Positions 36,282-44,307 of a stretch of DNA of 64,000 nucleotides are shown here, in pieces; within the stretch, counting starts at the first letter, position 1; each line of letters opens with the position of its first letter. The notes under the pieces were generated by a model. The model had not been told where the DNA came from. It was given only the letters and a program-made list of their open reading frames with translations, and did no database searches. Location: NCBI RefSeq assembly GCF_041380365.1, contig NZ_CP159981.1, positions 186,001-250,000 of the forward strand, written 5' to 3'. The translations under genes were made by a program, and so were the position numbers. The DNA comes from Buchananella sp. 14KM1171 (GTDB lineage: Bacteria > Actinomycetota > Actinomycetes > Actinomycetales > Actinomycetaceae).

Positions 36282-36899
36282 TCAGAGCATGTCCACCGGG
36301 CCGGCGCCCTCGCGCACCACCACGGGCGCGCCCTCCAGCAGCTCGATCACGGTGGTAGGGGCGGTGGACTCCACCGGGCCCTCCACCACCACGTCGACCA
36401 GGTGGCCGATCTCGTCGCGCACCACCCAGCCCTCGCTGAGCGGCTCCTCCTGGCCCGGCAACAACAGGGTGGAGGACAGCACCGGCTCACCCAGGGCGGC
36501 CACGATCGCCTGGGTGATCTTGTGGTCGGGGATGCGGATGCCCACAGTGTGCTTCTTCGGGTTCAGGCTCATGCGCGGCACCTCCTTGGTGCCCACCAGG
36601 ATGAAGGTGTAGGGCCCAGGCGTGAGCGACTTGATGAGGCGGAACTCGGAGTTGCCGACGATCACGAACGGCCCCACCTGCGCAAAGGACTGCGCCACCA
36701 GCGTGAAGTTGTGCTTCTCCCCCAGCTGGCGAATGGACCGGATTCGGTCCAGGCCCTCCTTGTTGCCCATGGTGCAGGCCAGGGCATAGCCGGAGTCAGT
36801 GGGGTAGGCGATCAGTCCGCCGCGCCGCAGGGTGTCGACCACCTTGTCGACCAGACGCGACTGGGGGTTGTCCGGGTGAATCTCCAGGTAAGCAGTCAT
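36282..36899 (-). CDS. YciO/Sua5-family (threonylcarbamoyl-AMP synthase-like) protein
   Basis: About 205 residues with the YrdC fold: LRRGGLIAYPTDSGYALACTM, a KxR-like RSIRQLGEKHNFTLV, and LTPGPYTFILVGTKEVPR. The variants (YPTDSGYALAC, LGEKHNF) are those of YciO rather than TsaC, so a direct role in t6A synthesis is uncertain. The start at 36899 (MTAYLEIHPDNP) is preferred because an upstream GTG lies within the aspS terminator hairpin. Confidence 0.82.
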   Translation of the reverse strand: MTAYLEIHPDNPQSRLVDKVVDTLRRGGLIAYPTDSGYALACTMGNKEGLDRIRSIRQLGEKHNFTLVAQSFAQVGPFVIVGNSEFRLIKSLTPGPYTFILVGTKEVPRMSLNPKKHTVGIRIPDHKITQAIVAALGEPVLSSTLLLPGQEEPLSEGWVVRDEIGHLVDVVVEGPVESTAPTTVIELLEGAPVVVREGAGPVDML

Positions 36900-36907
36900 G
36901 GGAACAA

Positions 36908-36940
36908 TTGTGGCCCCCACCTCGTGGTGGGGGCCACAAC
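36908..36940 (-). terminator. Hairpin between aspS and the YciO-like gene
   Basis: GTGGCCCCCAC pairs with GTGGGGGCCAC across 6-7 bases, flanked by TT and AA. It follows aspS on the minus strand and ends 9 bases before the YciO start, so it may terminate aspS or affect initiation of the next gene. Confidence 0.65.
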
Positions 36941-37048
36941 TTAGCGCAACCTGTTGATCACGCCGGGGCGGTATCCGCGCGGCCGGGCGGGGCGTCGTCC
37001 CCGTGGCTAGTGCCTCACCGGGGCAGGGCCTGCCGGCCCGCGTCGGCG

Positions 37049-38839
37049 CTACTCGCCCTGCTTGGCCTTATCCGCGCCCTGCTCGGACTTCGGCTTGGCG
37101 TCCACGCCCGCCTCCTTGCGCTGCTGCGCGGTGATCGGGGCCGGGGCCTGGGTGAGCGGGTCAAAGCCACCGCCGGACTTCGGGAAGGCGATCACGTCAC
37201 GGATGGACTCTGCCTTGGTCAGCAGGGAGACGATGCGGTCCCAACCGAAGGCGATGCCGCCGTGCGGCGGGGCGCCGTACTTGAAGGCGTCCAGCAGGAA
37301 GCCGAACTTCTCCTGGGCCTCCTCCGGGCCGATGCCCATGACGTTGAAGACGCGCTCCTGCACGTCACGGCGGTGGATACGGATGGAGCCGCCACCGATC
37401 TCGTTGCCGTTGCAGACGATGTCGTAGGCGTAGGCCAGCGCCTCGCCCGGGTTTTCCTCGAAGTTGTCGATCCACTCCGGGGTCGGGGAGGTGAAGGCGT
37501 GGTGCACGGCGGTCCAGGCGGAGGAGCCCAGGTCAACGTCGTCGTCCTGGCCGGAGGGCTTGAACAGCGGGGCGTCCACCACCCACACGAAGGACCAGGC
37601 GTCCTCGTCGATCAATCCGGTGCGCTTGCCGATCTCCAGGCGGGCCGCGCCCAGCAGGGCGCGGGCGGAGTCCACGTCGCCGGCGGCGAAGAAGATGCAG
37701 TCGCCCGGCTTGGCGCCGGTGGCCGCGGCCAGGCCCTCGCGCTCGGCGTCGGTGATGTTCTTGGCCACGGGGCCGCCCAGGGTACCGTCCTCGGCGATGG
37801 TGACGTAGGCCAGGCCCTTGGCGCCGCGCTGCTTGGCCCACTCCTGCCAGGCGTCGAAGGTGCGGCGCGGCTGGGAGGCGCCACCAGGCATGACCACGGC
37901 GCCCACGTGCGCGGATTGGAACACGCGGAAGGGGGTGTCCTTGAAGTACTCGGTCAGGTCCACCAGCTCCAGCCCGAAGCGCAGGTCGGGCTTGTCGGTG
38001 CCGTACTTCTCCATCGCGTGGCGGTAGGTCATGCGCGGGATGTCACCGATCTCGACGTCGATGAGCTTCCACACGGCGCGCAGCACGTCCTCGGCCACCG
38101 CGATCACGTCGTCCTGCTCCACGAAGGACATCTCGATGTCCAGCTGGGTGAACTCGGGCTGACGGTCGGCGCGGAAGTCCTCGTCGCGGTAGCAGCGGGC
38201 GATCTGGTAGTAGCGCTCCATGCCGGCCACCATGAGCAGCTGCTTGAACAGCTGCGGGGACTGCGGCAGGGCGTACCAGGATCCCGGGGATAGGCGCGCG
38301 GGCACCAGGAAGTCGCGGGCGCCCTCTGGGGTGGAGCGGGTCAGCGTGGGGGTCTCGATCTCCACGAACTTGTGGGAGTCCAGCACGGCGCGGGCGGCCT
38401 TGGACACGTCGGAGCGCAGGCGGATTGCGCGCTGCGGGGCGGCGCGGCGCAGGTCCAGGTAGCGGTAGCGCAGGCGGGCCTCCTCGCCCACGGCGCCGGC
38501 GTCCTCGGCGTGAATGGAGACCTGGAAGGGCAGCGGGGCGGCCGGGTTGAGCACCTCGACGTCGGTTGCCACCACCTCGATGTCGCCGGAGGGCAGGTTG
38601 GCGTTCGCGTTGCCCTCGGGGCGTAGACGCACCTCGCCGGTTACCTTCAGCACGTACTCGGCGCGCAGGTCGTGTGCCACCTCCTCCCGGATGACCACCT
38701 GGGCGATGCCGGAGGCGTCGCGCAGGTCGATGAAGGCGACACCGCCGTGGTCGCGGCGGCGGTCCACCCAGCCGGCCAGGGTGACGGTGGTGCCGGCGTC
38801 GGAGGCGCGCAGCAGGCCTGCGTCGTGAGTGCGAAGCAT
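37049..38839 (-). CDS. aspS: Aspartyl-tRNA synthetase
   Basis: About 596 residues, the bacterial-type AspRS with an OB-fold anticodon domain ([21 protein letters not shown]), class II motif 2 ([20 protein letters not shown]), a GAD insertion domain, and motif 3 ([14 protein letters not shown]). The start at 38839 (MLRTHDAG) has AAGGAA upstream; the frame continues further only by chance. The C-terminal 25 residues are charged. It lies divergent from deaD. Confidence 0.95.
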   Translation of the reverse strand: MLRTHDAGLLRASDAGTTVTLAGWVDRRRDHGGVAFIDLRDASGIAQVVIREEVAHDLRAEYVLKVTGEVRLRPEGNANANLPSGDIEVVATDVEVLNPAAPLPFQVSIHAEDAGAVGEEARLRYRYLDLRRAAPQRAIRLRSDVSKAARAVLDSHKFVEIETPTLTRSTPEGARDFLVPARLSPGSWYALPQSPQLFKQLLMVAGMERYYQIARCYRDEDFRADRQPEFTQLDIEMSFVEQDDVIAVAEDVLRAVWKLIDVEIGDIPRMTYRHAMEKYGTDKPDLRFGLELVDLTEYFKDTPFRVFQSAHVGAVVMPGGASQPRRTFDAWQEWAKQRGAKGLAYVTIAEDGTLGGPVAKNITDAEREGLAAATGAKPGDCIFFAAGDVDSARALLGAARLEIGKRTGLIDEDAWSFVWVVDAPLFKPSGQDDDVDLGSSAWTAVHHAFTSPTPEWIDNFEENPGEALAYAYDIVCNGNEIGGGSIRIHRRDVQERVFNVMGIGPEEAQEKFGFLLDAFKYGAPPHGGIAFGWDRIVSLLTKAESIRDVIAFPKSGGGFDPLTQAPAPITAQQRKEAGVDAKPKSEQGADKAKQGE

Positions 38840-39020
38840 GAAGTTCCTTCTTTCTGCAGCCCGCGAGACGAGCGGGAGCAGGCCAAGTCTAGTCCGGCTC
38901 GCCGCCGCACCAATCGCCTCTGCGTGTGAAGTGTCACTGCCGGCGCCCAGCATTGGTTCAGCCCCAACCGCTAGGGTTGCTGAGTTAACGCGTTTTGCGC
39001 CCTATTTTGAGGATTCCCCC

Positions 39021-41729
39021 ATGTCTAACGAAAACCCCAGGGACGAGTTTGCCCTGACCGAGACTGATGCCGGCCTGGTGCTTACCGAGGGCGAGTTGGA
39101 CGACGCTGCCGCCGGCGCCGCTTTTGATGGTGGCGAGTTCGAGGATGGCGCGTTCGAGGACGGCGCGGAGGAATTCGGCTCCGAGGATTACGAGGACGAG
39201 GACTTCGATAGGGCTGACTTCGGGGGCGACGCCGAGGGCCTGGAGGCCGACGACTACGAGGGCGACGCCGAGGGCGAGGACACCGAGGAGGGCGACGACG
39301 CCGACGCCTCTGATGAGCCCACCGGCCCGACTTTCGCGGACCTGGGCCTGCCGACCGAGCTGCTGGACGCGATCACCGAGATGGGCTTTGTGCACCCCAC
39401 CCCCATCCAGGCCCAGGCGATCCCGCCGCTGTTGGCGGGCCGGGACGTGGTGGGCGTGGCGCAGACCGGCACGGGCAAGACGGCCGCCTTCGGCCTGCCG
39501 CTGCTGGCCGATCTGACGGGCGCGAAGGCCGTGGAGGCTATCGTGTTGGCCCCGACCCGGGAACTGGCGATGCAGACGGCGGACGCGCTGGAGGACTTTT
39601 CTGCTTCCCTGCACAAGGCGCGCGTGCTGGCGGTTTACGGCGGCTCCTCCTACGAGCCGCAGCTGCGCGGCCTGCGCGCGGGTGCGAACGTGGTGGTGGG
39701 TACCCCGGGCCGCGTGATCGACCTAATCGAGCGCGGGGCGCTGAACCTGGACTCGGTGAAGTTCCTGGTGTTGGACGAGGCCGACGAGATGCTGCGCATG
39801 GGCTTTGCCGAGGACGTGGAGACTATCGCCTCGGGCATTCCGGCGGGCCGCCGCACCGCGTTGTTCAGCGCCACGATGCCGCCCGCGATCAAGCAGATAG
39901 CGGACACTCACCTAAGTAACCCGGTGCGGGTGGAGGTGGCCCGCCAGTCCTCCACTGTCTCCACGGTGGAGCAGGAGTACGCGGTGGTGCCTTTCCGACA
40001 CAAGGTGGGGGCGCTGTCCCGCGTGCTGGCCACGTCTTCTGCGCGCGCCGCGATCGTGTTCGTGCGCACCAAGTCGGCTGCGGAGGAGGTGGCCCTGGAG
40101 CTGGGCACCCGCGGGATCACGGCGGCCGCGATCTCCGGTGATGTGCCGCAGCGCGAACGCGAGCGGATCGTGGAGCGCCTACGTGAGGGCACGCTGTCCG
40201 TGCTGGTGGCCACGGATGTTGCCGCCCGTGGTCTGGACGTGGAGCGCCTGGACCTGGTGGTGAACTTCGACGTGCCGCGTGAGGCGGAGGCATACGTGCA
40301 CCGCATCGGCCGCACTGGGCGCGCCGGGCGCGAGGGCCGCGCGCTGACCTTCCTGACCCCGAAGGAGAAGTCGCGGCTGCGCCAGATTGAGCGCTTGACG
40401 GGCAGTGAGCTGACGGAGATCGCGCTGCCCACGCCGCGCGACGTCTCCCTGCACCGCGCGGCCACCCTGCTGGGGCGTCTGCGTGAGCGCGCCGCTAAGG
40501 GGCGCCTGGACATCTACCGCGAGGCGATCGCCGACCTGCTGGCCGGCACGCTTTCCTCCGGCGTTTTGGGGGACGACGTTGCCGCCGACGTTCCTGCCGA
40601 GGCGGGACCGGCGGCGCAGGGCCCGCTGGAGCTGGCCGACGTGGCTGCGGCCCTGCTGGCCCTGGCCATCGGCGACGAGGGCCCGGAGCGTGTGGAGCGC
40701 GGCGAGGGCAAGCGCCGGGTGCGCAAGGAAGAGGAGGTGGACGAGGACGGCGAGTTCATCGGGGCCCGCTTCGAGCCGGGCCGCGAGCCCGCGCGTCCCT
40801 CCCGTTCTGCGGCGGAGCGGGGCGGGCGCCGTTCCCGCCTGACCACCCGCTACCGCGTGGAGGTGGGCCACAAGGACAAGGCCGCCCCGGGCGCGATCGT
40901 GGGGGCCATCACTGGCGAGACCGGCCTGTCGGGTTCCGACGTGGGCAAGATCGACATCTTCCCGTCCTTCTCCCTGGTGGAGATCTCCGCTGACCTCTCC
41001 CCCGAGGCGCGCCGCCGCCTGCACAAGGCAGTGGTGGCCGGGCGCCAGCTGCGCCTGCGGGAGGACGACGGCCCGCGCGGCGGGGGCCGCTTTGGCCGCG
41101 CCGGGCGTTTCGAGCGTGACGGGCAGGAGCGCAGCGAGCGCCGCGAGGGCGGCGAGCGTTTCGAGACCGAGCGCCCCGGGCGCTTCGCGCGCGAGGACCG
41201 CGACGGTGAGCGCCGCGAGGGCGGCGAGCGTTTCGAGACCGAGCGCCCAGGCCGCGGCGACTTCAAGCGCGGCGGCGAGCGCGGCTCTCGCTTCTCCCGT
41301 GAGGAGGGCGGTTTCGAGGGCGGCAAGCGCGGTGGACGTTTCGAGCGCGACGGCCAGGAGCGCTCCTCCGAGCGCGCGGGCCGTTTCGAGCGTGGTTCGC
41401 GGGACTTCGAGCGCGGGGGCCGTTTCGAGCGCGACTTTAAGCGTGGCGGGGAGCGCGAGGAGCGCGGCTTCGAGGGACGCAAGGTGCGCTCGTTTGAGCG
41501 TTCCTTCGAGCACGGCGCGCGCCGAGGCCACAGCACCCGAGGTGGTTTCGACGGGCCCAAGCGCGGCTTTGAAGGGCCCAAGCGCAGCTTTGGGCGCCAG
41601 GAGCGTTCGGGCTGGGAGCCCCGCGAGGGCCGCTCTGGCTGGGAGTCTCGGGGCGAGGGCGGCAGGGGCTTTGGTGGCCGCGACCAGCGTGGCTTCCCGG
41701 GTGGGCGCGGCAAGAAGCGCGACTACTAG
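39021..41729 (+). CDS. deaD: DEAD-box RNA helicase with acidic head and RG-rich tail
   Basis: A 902-residue DeaD/CsdA-type helicase. Residues 1-103 are very rich in Asp and Glu. The helicase core follows: Q motif (FVHPTPIQAQAI), AQTGTGKT (147-154), PTRELA, VLDEADEML, SATMP, VFVRTKSAAEEVA and HRIGRTGRAGR. Next comes a DbpA-type RNA-binding domain (TTRYRVEVGHKDKAAPGAIVG). The last 200 residues are repeated Arg/Gly/Phe/Glu units (RREGGERFETERPGR twice). Such tails bind RNA and favour condensates in other bacteria. ATG 39021 has GAGG about 9 bases ahead. The insert GDDVAADVPAEAG contains a dispersed-motif copy. Confidence 0.92.
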   Translation: MSNENPRDEFALTETDAGLVLTEGELDDAAAGAAFDGGEFEDGAFEDGAEEFGSEDYEDEDFDRADFGGDAEGLEADDYEGDAEGEDTEEGDDADASDEPTGPTFADLGLPTELLDAITEMGFVHPTPIQAQAIPPLLAGRDVVGVAQTGTGKTAAFGLPLLADLTGAKAVEAIVLAPTRELAMQTADALEDFSASLHKARVLAVYGGSSYEPQLRGLRAGANVVVGTPGRVIDLIERGALNLDSVKFLVLDEADEMLRMGFAEDVETIASGIPAGRRTALFSATMPPAIKQIADTHLSNPVRVEVARQSSTVSTVEQEYAVVPFRHKVGALSRVLATSSARAAIVFVRTKSAAEEVALELGTRGITAAAISGDVPQRERERIVERLREGTLSVLVATDVAARGLDVERLDLVVNFDVPREAEAYVHRIGRTGRAGREGRALTFLTPKEKSRLRQIERLTGSELTEIALPTPRDVSLHRAATLLGRLRERAAKGRLDIYREAIADLLAGTLSSGVLGDDVAADVPAEAGPAAQGPLELADVAAALLALAIGDEGPERVERGEGKRRVRKEEEVDEDGEFIGARFEPGREPARPSRSAAERGGRRSRLTTRYRVEVGHKDKAAPGAIVGAITGETGLSGSDVGKIDIFPSFSLVEISADLSPEARRRLHKAVVAGRQLRLREDDGPRGGGRFGRAGRFERDGQERSERREGGERFETERPGRFAREDRDGERREGGERFETERPGRGDFKRGGERGSRFSREEGGFEGGKRGGRFERDGQERSSERAGRFERGSRDFERGGRFERDFKRGGEREERGFEGRKVRSFERSFEHGARRGHSTRGGFDGPKRGFEGPKRSFGRQERSGWEPREGRSGWESRGEGGRGFGGRDQRGFPGGRGKKRDY
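40571..40586 (+). repeat. Dispersed CGACGTTGCCG motif, in deaD
   Basis: Exact copy GGACGACGTTGCCGCC encoding DDVAA in the linker between the helicase core and the RNA-binding domain; a partial copy GCCGACGTTCC follows at once. Confidence 0.55.
41136..41248 (+). repeat. 41-bp in-frame direct repeat in the deaD tail
   Basis: Two identical 41-bp copies (41136-41176 and 41208-41248), 72 bases apart, encode ERREGGERFETERP twice. It is likely tail growth by slippage or recombination. Confidence 0.8.
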
Positions 41730-41751
41730 GCCTCAGCTTCCCCAAACCATC

Positions 41752-41792
41752 GGTGGGGGGCGGGCACTGCACGGCAGCGCCCGCCCCCCACC
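41752..41792 (+). terminator. Terminator after deaD
   Basis: GGTGGGGGGCGGGC pairs with GCCCGCCCCCCACC across a 13-base loop, 22 bases after the deaD stop. Confidence 0.75.
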
Positions 41793-41827
41793 CGCGTCCT
41801 GATGCGCCGGGCCTTGTCCAAACCCCA

Positions 41828-41867
41828 CGAGACTTGTCCTTAGCGTCTGCGCTAAGGACAAGTCTCG
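41828..41867. repeat. Perfect 18-bp-stem palindrome with extra half-sites
   Basis: CGAGACTTGTCCTTAGCG-TCTG-CGCTAAGGACAAGTCTCG, with related half-sites at 41813-41819 (TTGTCCA) and 41878-41891 (GACAAGTTTCGGCG). It lies between convergent deaD and the 2H gene. Lack of a T tract makes a plain terminator less likely; operator or small repeat element are alternatives. Confidence 0.6.
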
Positions 41868-41908
41868 ACGCCCATTGACAAGTTTCGGCGCCAGGCCTGG
41901 GAGAGGGG

Positions 41909-42607
41909 TCAGCCCAGCTGCCAGTAGTTGCTCATCGAGTCAAAGCGCAGCGCGAACAGGCGGGCCGGATCGAGCAACACGGGCTCGCCCTGCACGCGCA
42001 CCGATAACCCCGCCAGCTGCTCGCGTAGCTCTCCTCCGGGCAGCTGCACCGGCGGCTCGGGCCGGTAGTAGGCCAGCGTGATGTGCGGGGTGAAGCTAGC
42101 GAAGGTGACGATCTCATCGAAGAGAGCGTGGGCTTGCATCAGCTTGCGATGCTCCGACTCGTCTGCCGGAGCGAGCCCGATGGCAATGCTCGTGTTGACC
42201 AGGTTGAACACTGCGGTGCAGGCGGTGTGGATCGGCCCCAACTCGCGCGCCCGCGCCACGAGCTGCTCCACGCGGGGCCGGCTGCTCTCCATCTGCGCCC
42301 TGATGCTTTCCAGTTCTGCCGAGGCGCGCAGGTCGTGCAGCGTGACGTGAGCTGTCGCGATCGGTATGGGCGCCGAGAGGGCCGGCGCGAACCTCGCGTA
42401 GAGGTCCCGCGTCACCTCGGCGACCAGCTCACTGCCGGCGTCGTCAAGGAAGTAGGCCACGGTGTCCCCGTGGAAGGGCCGGAACTCGCCCGTCGCCGGA
42501 GCCACCTTGCTCGACAGCGCAGGCGACAACCCGAGAGTCGGCTCGGGCGGCACGGAATCGAGCTGAAACGCGAGTATCCGCGCGGTGAAGTCGTCGTACG
42601 TCTCCAT
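41909..42607 (-). CDS. 2H phosphoesterase superfamily protein
   Basis: A 232-residue protein with the two H-x-T motifs that define the 2H fold: AHVTLHDL (about 107-114) and PHITLAYY (about 174-181), spaced as in LigT/CPDase-like proteins. These enzymes hydrolyse 2',3'-cyclic phosphates or related nucleotide bonds, sometimes in RNA repair. The ATG at 42607 has GGGGAG upstream. It sits alone between a terminator-like palindrome and the GTPase pair. The substrate is unknown. Confidence 0.75.
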   Translation of the reverse strand: METYDDFTARILAFQLDSVPPEPTLGLSPALSSKVAPATGEFRPFHGDTVAYFLDDAGSELVAEVTRDLYARFAPALSAPIPIATAHVTLHDLRASAELESIRAQMESSRPRVEQLVARARELGPIHTACTAVFNLVNTSIAIGLAPADESEHRKLMQAHALFDEIVTFASFTPHITLAYYRPEPPVQLPGGELREQLAGLSVRVQGEPVLLDPARLFALRFDSMSNYWQLG

Positions 42608-42717
42608 GTTGCTCCCCTAGAGATTGGAACACCGAGCTGCCAAATCGTGGCGCACCAGCAGGCGACGCCGGGCTGAGTCAGGACGAGCGCCGAGCCGGGA
42701 GGGCCACGCGGGCCCAG

Positions 42718-44307
42718 CTAGAGCGCGGCGGCCAGGTCCGCGCGGGCCCGGGCCAGCGCCTGGCGCCGCTCCAGGTGCGGCGCCAGGCGCCGCGCCACCT
42801 GCTTGTCCACCAGGTTGGCCAGGTCGGCCCGCACCCGCTCCTGCACGGCCTTGCCGTGCTTGCGCGCCCCGGTCCTCCCGGCCAGCGCACCCACGGCCCC
42901 GGTCACCGCCAGCAGCACCACGGAAACGGCCAGCAGCAGGGTCGGGGCGGGCAGTTCGCCCAGCCAGGTTCCAGAAGCCAGCGGACCGCCCAGTCCCAGC
43001 AGGTGCAGCGGGGCCTTGACGAGCGGCCAGCCCAGCGCCAGCGCGCCGGCCAGGCCGGCCAGCCACAGCAGGCTCACCGCCAGCAGGATGCCCCCGACCC
43101 AGGACAGCGCGCCGGTGAGCGCCCACCAGGTGCGCTTGGCCGGCGCGACGGTGGCGCCGCGCAGCACCTCCTCCGCGCTGTGGGAGAGGCGCTCGGCCCG
43201 CTCGGTCACCCCACTGGGGTGGACCAGGCCCGCCTCGAGAGCCTCCAGCTCCTCGGTCACCCCGCTCAGCAGCGGGCGGGCCGGCACCAGCGTCGCCTCG
43301 GTGGGCAGCACCTTCCCGCCCAGGCGGGCAAAGACGTTGTAGTGCCTGCCGGCCTCGCGCGCGTAGGCGCGCTGCCCCTGCTCCGCGGCGCTCGCAGCGC
43401 CGCAGCTCTCCACCAGGGCGTCGGTCAGGCGCCCCCAGTCCGGGGTGGGCGATTTTGCGGGGCAGGCCGCCAGTACCTGACCGCCCAGCTCCCGGGCGTC
43501 GGCCAGCAGCCGCGCCAAAGCGCTGTCCTTGGCGCGCGCCCGCGCCTCGAGTTCTTCGCGCAACCGGGCCAGTCCCCGCCCGCCGGTGGCGGAGGTGGGC
43601 AGCACGGACCAGCCGGCCGGCAGCAGCTCGCCCAGGTGGGCGGCCACTGCGGCAGCGTCGTGCGCCTCCAGCGTGTCGGTCTTGTTGAGCACCACGTGGG
43701 TGACGGCCTCGTGGCCGGCGTAGCGGGCGATCGCCTCGGTGTGCACGGCGGCGTCGGCGTACTTTTGCGGGTCCAGCACCCACAGCAGCACGTCGGCCAG
43801 CTCGGCCACGCGCAACGCCTCGTCGCGGTGCGCGGTGCTGGTGGAGTCCAGGTCCGGCAGGTCGATCAGCACCAGCCCCGGGGTAATGGCTGCCTGGCGC
43901 ACAGCCTCGATCCCCAGCGAGCCCAGCAGGGGGCGCGCCTCTGCCGCGCTGGCCGGGCTCACCACCGCCAGGGGACGCGAGGTGGTGGGGCGCAGCACGG
44001 AAACCGGCGCCACCTCTGCCCCGGCCAGCGCGTTGATCAAGGAGGACTTCCCGGCCCCGGTCGCCCCCAGCACGGCCACCACGGTCAGCCCGGGGCCCAT
44101 CGCGCGGCGCTGCCGCACCTTCGCATCCAGTTCCGCCAGGCGCGGCCAGAACGGCGCCAGCTTCGCGGCGTCCGCGCTCCGGATAGCCGCGCTGCGGGCG
44201 GCCCCACTCCCGTTCGCGCCGCCCGCTGCGGGCAGGCTGGCGTCGGCCCGCTCCAGTTCGGCCAGCGCCGCCAGGATGCGGCGCAAGGACTCATCGCGAG
44301 TGCTCAT
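42718..44307 (-). CDS. Membrane-associated GTPase, second of an adjacent pair
   Basis: A 529-residue protein with a complete G domain: G1 GATGAGKSS (81-89), a G2 Thr in RPTTSRP, G3 DLPDLD (149-154) and G4 NKTD (208-211). Two hydrophobic hairpins follow (about 385-425 and 445-475: ALSWVGGILLAVSLLWLAGLAG and TLLLAVSVVLLAVTGAVGAL), then a basic helical tail. The layout resembles bacterial dynamin-like or YfjP-type GTPases. It overlaps the other GTPase by ATGA, recalling the DynA-DynB pair of Streptomyces. Membrane remodelling is inference. Confidence 0.78.
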   Translation of the reverse strand: MSTRDESLRRILAALAELERADASLPAAGGANGSGAARSAAIRSADAAKLAPFWPRLAELDAKVRQRRAMGPGLTVVAVLGATGAGKSSLINALAGAEVAPVSVLRPTTSRPLAVVSPASAAEARPLLGSLGIEAVRQAAITPGLVLIDLPDLDSTSTAHRDEALRVAELADVLLWVLDPQKYADAAVHTEAIARYAGHEAVTHVVLNKTDTLEAHDAAAVAAHLGELLPAGWSVLPTSATGGRGLARLREELEARARAKDSALARLLADARELGGQVLAACPAKSPTPDWGRLTDALVESCGAASAAEQGQRAYAREAGRHYNVFARLGGKVLPTEATLVPARPLLSGVTEELEALEAGLVHPSGVTERAERLSHSAEEVLRGATVAPAKRTWWALTGALSWVGGILLAVSLLWLAGLAGALALGWPLVKAPLHLLGLGGPLASGTWLGELPAPTLLLAVSVVLLAVTGAVGALAGRTGARKHGKAVQERVRADLANLVDKQVARRLAPHLERRQALARARADLAAAL

